Shown here piece after piece: positions 1 to 7,697 of a stretch of DNA of 18,132 nt. Source of the stretch: Deltaproteobacteria bacterium (GTDB lineage Bacteria > Myxococcota > B64-G9). The DNA lies in assembly GCA_003647095.1 (NCBI GenBank), contig QMME01000032.1:1-18132 (forward strand). Direction: 5' to 3'. The position numbers were made by a program, and so were the translations under genes. Under the pieces are notes generated by a model that ran no database searches, was not told where the DNA came from, and saw only the letters and a program-made list of their open reading frames with translations. Numbering within the stretch: position 1 is the stretch's first letter; each line of letters starts with the position of its first letter.

Positions 1-1
1 G

Positions 2-3000
2 CGCTTCCTGCGCCAGTTCCTCGCCCTGACGGCGGCTTTCTTTCCCCGCCTGCGCACTGGACCCGACGGCGTGGTCACGGTGCGGTTCCGCCTGCCCCAC
101 ACCCTGACTTCCTGGCGAATAGCCGGCCGCGCCCTGGGACGTCGCACCGGGGCCGGCGAATACACCGGCAACATCCCGGTCAGGGCCCCGTTGTGGGTGG
201 AACTGGTGGCACCGGAGCAATTGACCGCTGGCGACAGCTGGCTCCCCGGGGCCCGCCTGTTCAACAACACCAGGCGTACACGCCAGGCCAACCTGCAGCT
301 TACCGCAGCCGGCCGGGTGTTCAACCGCCAGGTACGTCTGCCGCCGCTGGCCCAGGCGGAGATCTTTTTCCCCGAGATCGAGGTGCCCGAAAACCTGGTC
401 GGCAAGGAGCAGGTCATCGAGCTATCTGCCAGCAGCGATAACCTGCAGGACCGGCTGCGCCGACGCCTGGCGGTGCAGGCAGCCGGTTTCCGGCAACAGC
501 TCACTTTCGCCGGCCTGCTGAACAAGAGCAAACGCCTCGAGTTCGCGGTTCCCGAAGAGTGGAACAATCCCAGCTTGCAGGTGCGACTCGATCCTGTCCA
601 CCAGGGACTGTTGCTACTGGACCGGCTGGACCCGTTGCTGTTCGGGCGACGCCCGGAACTGGCCTTGCTGCTGGAGCATCTGTGGCAAGCCTCCGCGGCG
701 ACTGTCACCGGGCAGCGCGAGCTGCTGGCAACTCGCTTGCGCCAGGCCCTGCTGCAACTATGTCGCCTGCAGAAGTCGACGGGATCCTTCTCCTGGAGTG
801 GCCCGGGCCCTTCCTCTCTGCTGGCCAGCGCCCGGGCGGTGCGGGCACTGGCCCGGGCCCGCCGCCTGGCATCACGTATCCACTGGCTGTTTCCCGACGA
901 GCAGTTCACCCGGGCACTGCAGTCACTGGGCAAACAACTGGCCGGGTTGTCCCCCCGGCAGCAGGCGTTGCGTGCAGAGGTCCTCTACTCCCTGGCCGTG
1001 GCCGATCGCCAGTTGGTGCCGGCGTTGATGCTGGATCGCCTGGATCGCCTGCGCCGGCAACTGCCGCTGGCGGCCCAGGCCCTGCTGGGACTTACCTGGC
1101 ACGAACTGGGACGACCGGAAAAGGCCCGTGATCTGGCCCAACTGGTGCGCCGCGGCCTGACGGCAAACCGGTCGGCGGTGGACACGGGCCTGGCCCGGGT
1201 ACTGCACCTGCTGGCGGTAGTCCAGCCGGACCGGCCCTGGCCCGCGGCAGCGGCGGAACGGCTCCTGGCCATCACCGCCGCTGGCATGGGCGATCCCGGC
1301 CTGATCGCGGCGGCCGCGGCGGCCTTGTCGGCACGGCTGGCCACCGCCCCGCAGTCAGGGGCCGGGAAACTGCAGCTTGTTCTCGATGGCCAGCCGCTGC
1401 CCGAGCTGTTGCTGGGCCAGCACCAGCAGCAGGTGCAACCCCTGGAACTGGCAGCGGGCAAGCTGTCAGCCGGAAAACACATCCTGCAGTTGCGACTGCA
1501 GGGTCAGGGGCCACTGCCCTATCTGGTCACGGTTTCCGGTCACCGCCGTCAGGCACCCGTCACCAACCGGGAGTCTCCGTTGAGCTTGCGCCGCCTGCTG
1601 GAGCCGGTACCCCTACCCTACCGGGGCCGGGAGATCGCCGCCGGCTTCAGCGTTGCCGAGCCCGGCAGCAAGCGCTGGGAAAGACCGGTCGAACGCCTGC
1701 CCGCCGGCCAGCAACTGCAGGTCACCGTCCACCTCGAGCACCGGGCCGGTCCGAGTACCGGTCCGCTCATCCTGGAAGACAACATTCCCGCCGGCCTGGT
1801 CCTGGTGCCCGGTTCCGTGACCGGCAGGTCGCTGCATCACCGGCAACGTGGCAACCAGCTGGTGTTCCTGTTGCCCGCCGGCAATGGTTCGTGGAGCATC
1901 GCTTACCGCCTGCGAGCCCTCAACCCGGGTCGCTTCCACTTCCAGCCGGCCCAGTTGTTGGCCTACTTGGCTCCCGCCGCCCGCGCCTACCTGCCCACCA
2001 AGCCGGTTACCGTGGACCGGCCGGGAGAGGCCCCGCCGCCGGTGCAACCCACCCCCGACGAACTGTACCAGCGCGGCCGAGCGGCCAGCGAGATGCAGGA
2101 CTGGCGGGCAGCCCTGGATCTGCTCGAACGGCTCTATAACAGCGTTCCCCTGCGGGCCGAGATCACCCGCCAGGTGCTGGCCGACCTGCTACTGGCCGCT
2201 ATCGCCGTCGGCGACGCCGAGCGCATGGTGCGTTACTTCGAGCTGGCCAAGGAGAAGAACCCCGAGCTCGTTGTCCCCTTCGACAAGATACCACCCCTGC
2301 AAGATGCCTATCGACAGCTGGGCGCCTTCGAGGCCGGCCTGCGGCTGGACCGGGGTGTGGCCGACGCCACCTTGCTGTCGGAGCTGCATCTCGTCGGGGT
2401 GCTCGAGGGCTGCGATGAACTGGCCGAGGCGCTGAACCTGTTCCGCAGCCAGCTCAACATCTTTCCGGCCAGCGAGACCCTGGCCCAGGCCCTGTATTCC
2501 TTCAGCCAGGTAATCTACGACCGGGCCGATCGCGCCCGCGACCAGGGGCCGCCACCCGGCTTCGACCGGGCCAGCCTGCTCGACCAGGTAATCGATCTGC
2601 AGGCACGTTTCGCCGGTCTCTTTCCCGGCAACCCCGATTTTCCCGCGGCAGTCTACAGCCTGGCCTCGGCCCAGCTGGAACGGGGCCGGCCCGGGGCCGC
2701 GGCCGCCTGGTGCGATGCCGGCCTGCGGCGAGATGGCGACAACGACCTGGCCGACGAACTGGCCTATCTGAGGGCCTTTGCCACCTTCCGCAATGGTGAC
2801 TATGACCGGGCCCTGGAACTGTGCCAGCAGGTACAGCAACATTCCGAGGACACCGAGAGTCGGGAAATGGCCACCTACATCATGGCTCAGATCTACCACG
2901 CTCGCGGTCAGCTGCAGCGGGCATTACCACTGTATCGGAAGGTTCGCGATCGCTTCCGGGACGCCGCCGAGACGTTGATCGAGGTGCAGCGCCAGTCGCT

Positions 3001-3721
3001 GCAAGCGCCCCAGGTGGTGACCGTCAGCAGACGCCGGCCAGTGCTGACCGTGCTTTCCCGCAATATCGACAGCATCACCCTGCGTGCCTTCCGCATCGAT
3101 CCCATGCGGCTGCTACTCAGCAAGAAACACCTGGATGGAATGGAGGAGGTCAACCTCTCCGGTATCCACCCCGTGGTGTCGCGGCACCTGAAAATCGACG
3201 GCGCCGCCCTGGTCGCCCGGGAGACCGACCTGGCGCTGCCTTTGCGACAACGCGGCGCCTACCTGGTCATCCTGCGCGGTGGCAATCAGGTGGCCTCCAG
3301 CCTGGTACTGGTGGAGGGGTTGCAGCTGCAAGTCTCACCGGTTTCCGGTGGTGGTCGGCTGCGCCTGCAGGTGCAGCGCTCCAGCGGCGGTCCCGCGGCC
3401 GGGGCTCGCATCCAGGTCCTGGCCGACGAGGGCACGCGCCTGGTGGTAGGCCAGGCCGACCTGCGGGGAGTATTCGTCACCGCCGACATCTCCGGCCCGG
3501 TTACCGCCGTGGCCGAGCTGGATGGTGCTTACGGCATGCTGCTGCCGTCTTCCACGCCGGAGAAGGACGAGGAGGGAGAAGAAAGCCTGCAGGAATACGA
3601 GTTCGAGGATAACAACTTCGAGGGTCAACTGTCCCGTCCCGGCAAGAACAACCGGCCGGGTAAAGCCCGTGACTTTTTCAAGCAGGACGTCAAGGGAGTA
3701 TCGGCCCAGCAGGCCATGTAA
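2..3721 (+). CDS. Alpha-2-macroglobulin family protein with TPR region (C-terminal part, 5' truncated by window edge)
   Basis: The frame is open from base 2 and gives 1239 visible residues, so the true start lies upstream. The first 40 residues match the core A2M domain: AFFPRL, DGVVTVRFRLP and LTSWRIAGRAL resemble the family's FFPEL...DG...F.LPD.LT.WR signature. A helical TED/terpenoid-cyclase-like region follows (about residues 195-455), including LQKSTGSFSWSG. I see no CxEQ thioester motif where it would be expected, so covalent trapping is unlikely. Residues about 565-675 (DNIPAGLVL, SWSIAYRLRALNPGRF) resemble the C-terminal domain of bacterial A2Ms. A TPR-like stretch follows (about 685-1000). 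Residues about 1003-1180 (RQRGAYLVILRGG, GPAAGARIQVLAD, QADLRGVF) look like a macroglobulin/MG-type domain, and the protein ends in an acidic tail (EKDEEGEESLQ). Family role: periplasmic or surface protease trap or envelope defence. The specific function is unknown. Confidence 0.85.
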   Translation, partial: RFLRQFLALTAAFFPRLRTGPDGVVTVRFRLPHTLTSWRIAGRALGRRTGAGEYTGNIPVRAPLWVELVAPEQLTAGDSWLPGARLFNNTRRTRQANLQLTAAGRVFNRQVRLPPLAQAEIFFPEIEVPENLVGKEQVIELSASSDNLQDRLRRRLAVQAAGFRQQLTFAGLLNKSKRLEFAVPEEWNNPSLQVRLDPVHQGLLLLDRLDPLLFGRRPELALLLEHLWQASAATVTGQRELLATRLRQALLQLCRLQKSTGSFSWSGPGPSSLLASARAVRALARARRLASRIHWLFPDEQFTRALQSLGKQLAGLSPRQQALRAEVLYSLAVADRQLVPALMLDRLDRLRRQLPLAAQALLGLTWHELGRPEKARDLAQLVRRGLTANRSAVDTGLARVLHLLAVVQPDRPWPAAAAERLLAITAAGMGDPGLIAAAAAALSARLATAPQSGAGKLQLVLDGQPLPELLLGQHQQQVQPLELAAGKLSAGKHILQLRLQGQGPLPYLVTVSGHRRQAPVTNRESPLSLRRLLEPVPLPYRGREIAAGFSVAEPGSKRWERPVERLPAGQQLQVTVHLEHRAGPSTGPLILEDNIPAGLVLVPGSVTGRSLHHRQRGNQLVFLLPAGNGSWSIAYRLRALNPGRFHFQPAQLLAYLAPAARAYLPTKPVTVDRPGEAPPPVQPTPDELYQRGRAASEMQDWRAALDLLERLYNSVPLRAEITRQVLADLLLAAIAVGDAERMVRYFELAKEKNPELVVPFDKIPPLQDAYRQLGAFEAGLRLDRGVADATLLSELHLVGVLEGCDELAEALNLFRSQLNIFPASETLAQALYSFSQVIYDRADRARDQGPPPGFDRASLLDQVIDLQARFAGLFPGNPDFPAAVYSLASAQLERGRPGAAAAWCDAGLRRDGDNDLADELAYLRAFATFRNGDYDRALELCQQVQQHSEDTESREMATYIMAQIYHARGQLQRALPLYRKVRDRFRDAAETLIEVQRQSLQAPQVVTVSRRRPVLTVLSRNIDSITLRAFRIDPMRLLLSKKHLDGMEEVNLSGIHPVVSRHLKIDGAALVARETDLALPLRQRGAYLVILRGGNQVASSLVLVEGLQLQVSPVSGGGRLRLQVQRSSGGPAAGARIQVLADEGTRLVVGQADLRGVFVTADISGPVTAVAELDGAYGMLLPSSTPEKDEEGEESLQEYEFEDNNFEGQLSRPGKNNRPGKARDFFKQDVKGVSAQQAM

Positions 3722-3761
3722 GCCGGGACTTCCCCTTGCGACCAAACCGCTTCTCCCGCAA

Positions 3762-3824
3762 GTTCCGGGAACGACCCCGGCGGGTGTTGTTGGGTACGAG
3801 GAGACGTTCCTCGCCGCAACCAAC
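3762..3824 (-). pseudogene. Decayed fragment of an OmpA C-terminal domain gene
   Basis: Read on the minus strand, these 63 bases encode VGCGEERLLVPNNTRRGRSR followed by N. This closely resembles VGYGEERPIAPNNTRRGRAQ plus N in the intact OmpA-domain gene at 5409-7535. By eye the nucleotide match to 5442-5504 has 8 mismatches in 63, mostly transitions. Homology stops on both sides: there is no RVEF ending and no upstream OmpA sequence, so it cannot encode a working domain. It lies in the gap between the A2M gene and the beta-helix lipoprotein gene. It could be a remnant of a duplicated 3' end of the neighbouring gene or the last trace of a lost paralogue. Confidence 0.7.
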
Positions 3825-3835
3825 TAACCGTAATG

Positions 3836-3921
3836 CCCTGACAGGTCACTTAAACGAGATCTTGCTGTTAATTCCCAAGGTTGTGCTATAATAGGTTTGT
3901 TTACGACGACACCTGTCAGGG
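3836..3921. repeat. 11-bp perfect inverted repeat flanking the lipoprotein promoter
   Basis: CCCTGACAGGT at 3836-3846 is the exact reverse complement of ACCTGTCAGGG at 3911-3921. Each arm also contains a 9-bp self-palindrome, CCTGNCAGG. The arms lie about 50 bp upstream of the -10 hexamer and just downstream of the predicted transcription start, with the right arm running into the ribosome binding site. This layout would suit a pair of operator sites, or a long-range stem in the DNA. No regulator is identified. Confidence 0.45.
3862..3892 (+). promoter_or_regulatory. Sigma-70-type promoter with extended -10 for the beta-helix lipoprotein gene
   Basis: A perfect TATAAT at 3887-3892 is preceded by TGC at 3884-3886, which makes an extended -10. 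The best -35 candidate is TTGCTG at 3862-3867, with a long 19-bp spacer that the extended -10 could compensate for. Predicted transcription would start near 3899, leaving a leader of roughly 34 nt before the ATG at 3933. Confidence 0.65.
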
Positions 3922-3932
3922 AGGAACAACAC

Positions 3933-5237
3933 ATGAGCGTAAAGATCATTGCCTTGTGTTTTTCGGGGCTTGTGTTTGCATCCGGCTGCAATAATGGTGC
4001 GATAAATCTGGAACAAGATGCCGGTGTAGATGGCAACCAAGCCGATGCAGGCGTCGATGCCGGCACGGATGCCGGGGCAGATGACAATCAAACCGACGCT
4101 GGCGTTGATGCCGGCACTGACGCCGGGGCGGGTGACAATCAAACCGACGCGGGCGTTGACGCCGGCACTGACGCCGGACAGGACGCAGGTGGTGACGAGG
4201 ACACCTCCGGCACATACATCAGCGCGGTAACCGGCGAAATGGTTTCTCCGTACATGACGACTTCTCCGTTCAAAGAACCAGCAGAATTTGGAAATGCCAC
4301 GTTGAGATTGGACGGAGGATCGACAAGCGACATTGTCGATGCAATCGATTCACTGAGTGGTTCGGGCGGTACTCTCATCGCCACGGGGACGTTTAGCGGC
4401 AGTTCTTGTGTCCGGATTTCCGGGAAATCCAATGTGCGCGTTGTCGGTGAGGGCGCCACGATCCACGTCTCCGGCGGAGATGGATTCAGCGACGACAAGT
4501 CCGGTTTTTTGCTCAGTAACTCCAGCAGTATTTCTATCGAAGGATTTACCATTGATGCCAGCTCAGGTCACGGCATTCTGGTCTTTGGCGGGTGTAACAA
4601 CATTAGGATCCGACGAAATCACGTCGTAGCAAGCTTGCGTTCCAGTATCATCTTTTATTCGGATGGCGAATATACAACCAACTTTGAAATCAGTGAGAAC
4701 GTCTGCGAGAACTTCGGCAATGAAGCTCCGGTAGGCGGAAATTCACATCACGGTATCGTAACTAGATTCGTTAAATACGGTCTGGTCATCGGCAACTTTG
4801 CAGACGGCTCGAAGAACATAGGTATGTCTCGTATGGGCATGGATCTTTCGACCAATAGCTGGCTTGTGGAAAGCTGTCACAACAAAGTCGCAGCAACCAA
4901 CTACGGAGCCAAAATCGGTTATTCCCAAACTCAATATGTTTATTTCCATGACAACTACATCAATTCCATGAACGACGGACATCACAGTGACAAAGCGTTT
5001 TACATCCATAGAACTTTGGGAGGACCTATTTTCCTCGAAAACAACATCTTCTGGGACGACTATTTGAGCACCGGAACCTACGATCTCTCCGGGGCTGGAT
5101 GTTCTGGCGGGATAGTTTACATGGTAAACAACAGGGACAAGAACGGTGATCCGGCTACTGCCAATAAATGTGATCAAGACGTCGCTGGTTCACCACCTCC
5201 CGACGTGATGAATGTGTTTGAAACCATTGGAGACTAA
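3933..5237 (+). CDS. Lipoprotein with Asp-Ala-Gly repeat linker and predicted right-handed parallel beta-helix domain
   Basis: The start at 3933 is chosen because AGGGAGGA (3918-3925) sits 7 nt upstream and because a lipoprotein signal begins there (MSVKIIALCFSGLVFASGC, lipobox ASGC). The product has 434 residues. After the lipidated Cys comes a flexible acidic linker with three 17-residue units of the type DNQTDAGVDAGTDAGAG. The rest (from about residue 95) has the short beta-strand rhythm of pectin-lyase-like or right-handed beta-helix proteins, for example NVRVVGEGATIHVSG, SISIEGFTIDASSGHGILV, NIRIRRNHVV and FEISENVCENF. This implies a surface protein that binds or cleaves polysaccharide; no catalytic residues can be assigned. 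G+C is clearly lower than in the neighbours (26 of 60 bases in the line at 4621 against 39 of 60 at 15541), suggesting transfer. It has its own promoter and faces the convergent OmpA gene. Confidence 0.85.
   Translation: MSVKIIALCFSGLVFASGCNNGAINLEQDAGVDGNQADAGVDAGTDAGADDNQTDAGVDAGTDAGAGDNQTDAGVDAGTDAGQDAGGDEDTSGTYISAVTGEMVSPYMTTSPFKEPAEFGNATLRLDGGSTSDIVDAIDSLSGSGGTLIATGTFSGSSCVRISGKSNVRVVGEGATIHVSGGDGFSDDKSGFLLSNSSSISIEGFTIDASSGHGILVFGGCNNIRIRRNHVVASLRSSIIFYSDGEYTTNFEISENVCENFGNEAPVGGNSHHGIVTRFVKYGLVIGNFADGSKNIGMSRMGMDLSTNSWLVESCHNKVAATNYGAKIGYSQTQYVYFHDNYINSMNDGHHSDKAFYIHRTLGGPIFLENNIFWDDYLSTGTYDLSGAGCSGGIVYMVNNRDKNGDPATANKCDQDVAGSPPPDVMNVFETIGD
4032..4184 (+). repeat. Three 51-bp tandem coding repeats (17-residue Asp-Ala-Gly units)
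   Basis: Units begin at 4032, 4083 and 4134, with an exact 51-bp period. Units 2 and 3 are almost identical over their first 42 bases (two differences), while the ends of unit 3 and most third positions of unit 1 have drifted. They encode GNQADAGVDAGTDAGAD, DNQTDAGVDAGTDAGAG and DNQTDAGVDAGTDAGQD, the spacer between the lipidated Cys and the folded domain. In-frame length change by slippage is likely. Confidence 0.9.
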
Positions 5238-5408
5238 ACCCCGCTGTCAAAAAAGCACTCGGGAATTTACCAGTCCCTCGGCAACGCTCAGTTCTAGTCA
5301 TTTCGGAAGGCTGCCAAGCGGGAGGCACGTCTGCAGCGAAAGATCTGCTGCGGCGTCGAGCAGCCATGGAATGGAAGCACTCGTTTGTTCTGCTGGCAAT
5401 AGCGGTGC
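5238..5408. other. Intergenic gap between convergent genes, with an orphan signal-peptide-like ORF
   Basis: The gap separates the beta-helix lipoprotein stop from the OmpA-domain stop. I see no convincing terminator hairpin with a T tract. A short plus-strand frame starting at the ATG at 5366 reads MEWKHSFVLLAIAVLTVAR and stops at 5423-5425, already inside the OmpA gene. It looks like the start of an exported protein cut off at the island boundary, but it has no good ribosome binding site and may be chance. Confidence 0.3.
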
Positions 5409-7535
5409 TCACTGTTGCACGATGATGAACTCCACGCGCCGGTTCTGGGCACGACCCCGGCGGGTGTTGTTGGGTGCGATGGGGCGCTCCTCGCCGTAAC
5501 CAACGGCATCCAGTCGCTGCGGCTCTATACCCTGCTCCTCCAGGTACTTCTGTACCGCCTCGGCCCGCTGTTGACTGAGACGCTTGTTGAACCGGTTGGA
5601 CCCCATGGAATCGGTATGGCCCTCGATGCGGATCTTCTTTATCTGGGGATTGTTGACCAGGATATCCACAACCCCATCCAGGATGGCGAAGCTGTCCGGA
5701 CGGATCTCGGCTCTCCCGGAGGCAAAATGAATCTTCTTGCGCACTTCGATCTTGTTCTTCTTGAGAATGACGACGAGACGCTTGGGTTTGGGGGTGAGCT
5801 TGAACTCGGCCAGGACGGTCTTGTCGGCCTCGATCTTGAGGTGCCGGGCCTTGGTCAGGTAACCTTCGGCCACCACTTTCACCTGGTACTCGCCCGGGGG
5901 CACCTCGCTGGCGAAGGCCCCGGTGGCCGAGGCGCTGGTCAGGTCCAGCTGCACCGGTCCTTCAACGTGCACCTTGGCCACCAGCGGCTGGTCCTTCTCT
6001 CCCGCCACCGTGCCACTAAGGGTGCCCTTCTTGATCTCGGGTTCAAGCAGGAAGTCCAGCGGTGTCACCTGGCCGGCCTTGATCTCCGCCTCCTGGGTCA
6101 TGGACTTGAAGCCTTCCTTGCGGGCGGTCAGCTTCACCAGCCCGGCGGTCAGGTCGTAGGTCTCGTACTTGCCCTCGGCCTCGTCGCTGGCCACCGGGGG
6201 AATGTCGGCACCCTCGAAGGTGAGCAGGGCCCCGGCAACTGGGCTGTTATCGACGGCGTTGAGCACGCGGCCGGAGATGCGCCCGGTGGTGACCGGGGCG
6301 GGAACCTGTTTCTCGACGATCTTCTCCTTCTCGACGATCCTCTCGACGATCTTCTCCTCTCCTCGCTTGCGGGGATCGAAGTTGTATGTCAAGGCGAACC
6401 ATACGGTGTAGGGAGGTACCGAGGGAACACCCTCGAGGTAGGCCTTCTTGCCCCCGATACCCACGTCGACGGCGATATCCAGGGTGATGGCCCGCAGGTA
6501 GGGCACCCGTATCCCGGGAGTGAGTCGCATGGGAACCACGTTGGCGTAGGAAGTGTCGTCCTGCAACGAGCCCGAGGCCAGTTCGTCCGAGCTGATTCCT
6601 ATGGGCAGTTCCACGGTGTATTCCAGGAAAGGGGTTATGGCCACCGGGTCGAGATAGGGCAAGGGGGCATCGAGACCGAACCCCAGGCGCACCCGGTGAT
6701 ACTTGTTCACCCGTAGGGCGAACATCTCCACGATGGTCAGGTCACGACCGTCTTCCAGGTTGCCGGTGTTTTCCATGATGAAGCCGGCGTTCAGGTGTGC
6801 CCTCAGGGGCACCCGGGGGACCAGCGGTCGCAGGTCGAAGGAAAACAGGGCCGCGGTACGCAGGGAGGTTCCGGAGAAGTCCGGGTCCAGCCCGCCGATG
6901 CCGTTGACGAACTGCACTGCCAGGTCGGCTCCCAGCGACAGGTAGGGCAACACCCGGTAGAAGCCCTTGGCACCCAGTTCCAGATCGCCCTGGGTTTGCA
7001 GCAGTTCCGGCCGACTCAAGCTGTTGCGATTGGAACTGGAGCGCAGCGAAGCGAAGGCCTCCAGGAAGGGCAACGGTGTCCAGGAGATGGCCAGACGACC
7101 GGTCATATACGACTCGTCGTAGCTGCTCTCTCCCCGGTAGTTGAGGAAGCCCCCCTCTCCCGAGGACAGGAAGAAGCCGCCGCCGATATTGAGGCGAATG
7201 GTCCAGGGGCTGGAGGAGCCGGCCTCCATTACCCGCCAGAGACCGGCCTCGCCACCCAGGCCCGAGGAGACGAACCGCAAGCGTTGCTGCTCTTGCCGAA
7301 CCTGTCCGGCAACAATCGTCTTCTCGGCCGGGCTTTGCTTGTCGTTCGCCGGTTTTTCTTCCAATACCTGCTCGAGTTGCCGATCGGCATCCTCCAGGCT
7401 GGCGGGAGCGGCTACGCCGCTCGTGTCGGAACCAGCGGTCTGGTCCGTTTTTTCGCCGGCTGGCTCGGCAGCCCATCCAGGAACCGCGACCAGCAGCTGC
7501 ACGGCCAGCAAGGGTATCATCGCCTTTGTGACCAT
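5409..7535 (-). CDS. Outer-membrane protein: beta-barrel, two carboxypeptidase-regulatory-like domains, OmpA peptidoglycan-binding domain
   Basis: Three ATGs in a row follow AGGGAGG (plus-strand 7542-7548). The third, at 7535, has a 6-nt spacing and begins a signal peptide (MVTKAMIPLLAVQLLVAVPG, cleavage after WAA). The longer frame back to 7607 is unlikely because the promoter lies within it. The product is 708 residues. After a polar Gln-rich N-terminus, residues about 90-370 alternate like outer-membrane beta-strands. A charged linker (EEKIVERIVEKEKIVEKQV) follows. Two beta-sandwich CarboxypepD_reg-like domains lie at about 415-500 (GRISGRVLNA) and 502-590 (GTLSGTVAG). The OmpA domain occupies about 605-705, with IEGHTDSMGSNRFNKRLSQQ and GRAQNRRVEF. 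Asp of HTD and Arg of NRRVEF are the known diaminopimelate-binding positions. It probably tethers the outer membrane to peptidoglycan. Its 3' end is duplicated as a remnant at 3762-3824. Confidence 0.9.
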   Translation of the reverse strand: MVTKAMIPLLAVQLLVAVPGWAAEPAGEKTDQTAGSDTSGVAAPASLEDADRQLEQVLEEKPANDKQSPAEKTIVAGQVRQEQQRLRFVSSGLGGEAGLWRVMEAGSSSPWTIRLNIGGGFFLSSGEGGFLNYRGESSYDESYMTGRLAISWTPLPFLEAFASLRSSSNRNSLSRPELLQTQGDLELGAKGFYRVLPYLSLGADLAVQFVNGIGGLDPDFSGTSLRTAALFSFDLRPLVPRVPLRAHLNAGFIMENTGNLEDGRDLTIVEMFALRVNKYHRVRLGFGLDAPLPYLDPVAITPFLEYTVELPIGISSDELASGSLQDDTSYANVVPMRLTPGIRVPYLRAITLDIAVDVGIGGKKAYLEGVPSVPPYTVWFALTYNFDPRKRGEEKIVERIVEKEKIVEKQVPAPVTTGRISGRVLNAVDNSPVAGALLTFEGADIPPVASDEAEGKYETYDLTAGLVKLTARKEGFKSMTQEAEIKAGQVTPLDFLLEPEIKKGTLSGTVAGEKDQPLVAKVHVEGPVQLDLTSASATGAFASEVPPGEYQVKVVAEGYLTKARHLKIEADKTVLAEFKLTPKPKRLVVILKKNKIEVRKKIHFASGRAEIRPDSFAILDGVVDILVNNPQIKKIRIEGHTDSMGSNRFNKRLSQQRAEAVQKYLEEQGIEPQRLDAVGYGEERPIAPNNTRRGRAQNRRVEFIIVQQ
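5442..5504. repeat. Right copy of a 63-bp direct repeat (3' end of the OmpA-domain gene)
   Basis: This stretch aligns without gaps to 3762-3824 at an exact offset of 1680 bases, in the same orientation, with 8 mismatches. Its core, ACGACCCCGGCGGGTGTTGT, is identical in both copies. Here it is intact coding sequence for the conserved GYGEERPIAPNNTRRGRAQN part of the OmpA domain. The two copies bracket the lower-G+C lipoprotein segment. Confidence 0.8.
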
Positions 7536-7566
7536 CATCATCCTCCCTGCATGCGGAATCCCATCG

Positions 7567-7594
7567 ATTGTACGCCCCCGTAGGCGGTTGTCAA
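7567..7594 (-). promoter_or_regulatory. Sigma-70 promoter for the OmpA-domain gene
   Basis: On the minus strand, TTGACA (plus 7589-7594) is followed after 16 bp by TACAAT (plus 7567-7572): a perfect -35 and a -10 with one mismatch. Predicted transcription starts near 7560. That gives a leader of about 25 nt carrying the AGGGAGG site, and it supports the start at 7535. Confidence 0.75.
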
Positions 7595-7658
7595 AGAGTA
7601 TCCCCAATGTTTGCGGCGCCGACGAAGAGATCGCGCTCCGGGAGGGAGATGCGCGGGT

Positions 7659-7687
7659 TTGACTGCGCCGGGTCCCTAACCTAGACT
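7659..7687 (+). promoter_or_regulatory. Sigma-70 promoter driving the rightward gene set
   Basis: TTGACT (7659-7664), a 17-bp spacer and TAGACT (7682-7687) form a good sigma-70 promoter. It is divergent from, and back to back with, the OmpA promoter. The predicted start near 7694 lies only 3-4 nt before the ATG at 7698, so the first transcript would be almost leaderless. Confidence 0.65.
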
Positions 7688-7697
7688 CACCTGCGTC

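Noticed and set aside
3762..3772. Palindrome GTTCCGGGAAC as a terminator for the A2M gene.
   Set aside because: The stem is short with a 1-nt centre and no T run; it is better explained as part of the OmpA remnant.
4032..4184. Possible CRISPR-like array.
   Set aside because: The repeats are contiguous, in frame, have no unique spacers and encode a protein linker.
7536..7607. N-terminal extension of the OmpA-domain protein to an ATG at 7607.
   Set aside because: The TTGACA/TACAAT promoter lies inside this extension, and a strong ribosome binding site plus signal peptide mark the start at 7535.
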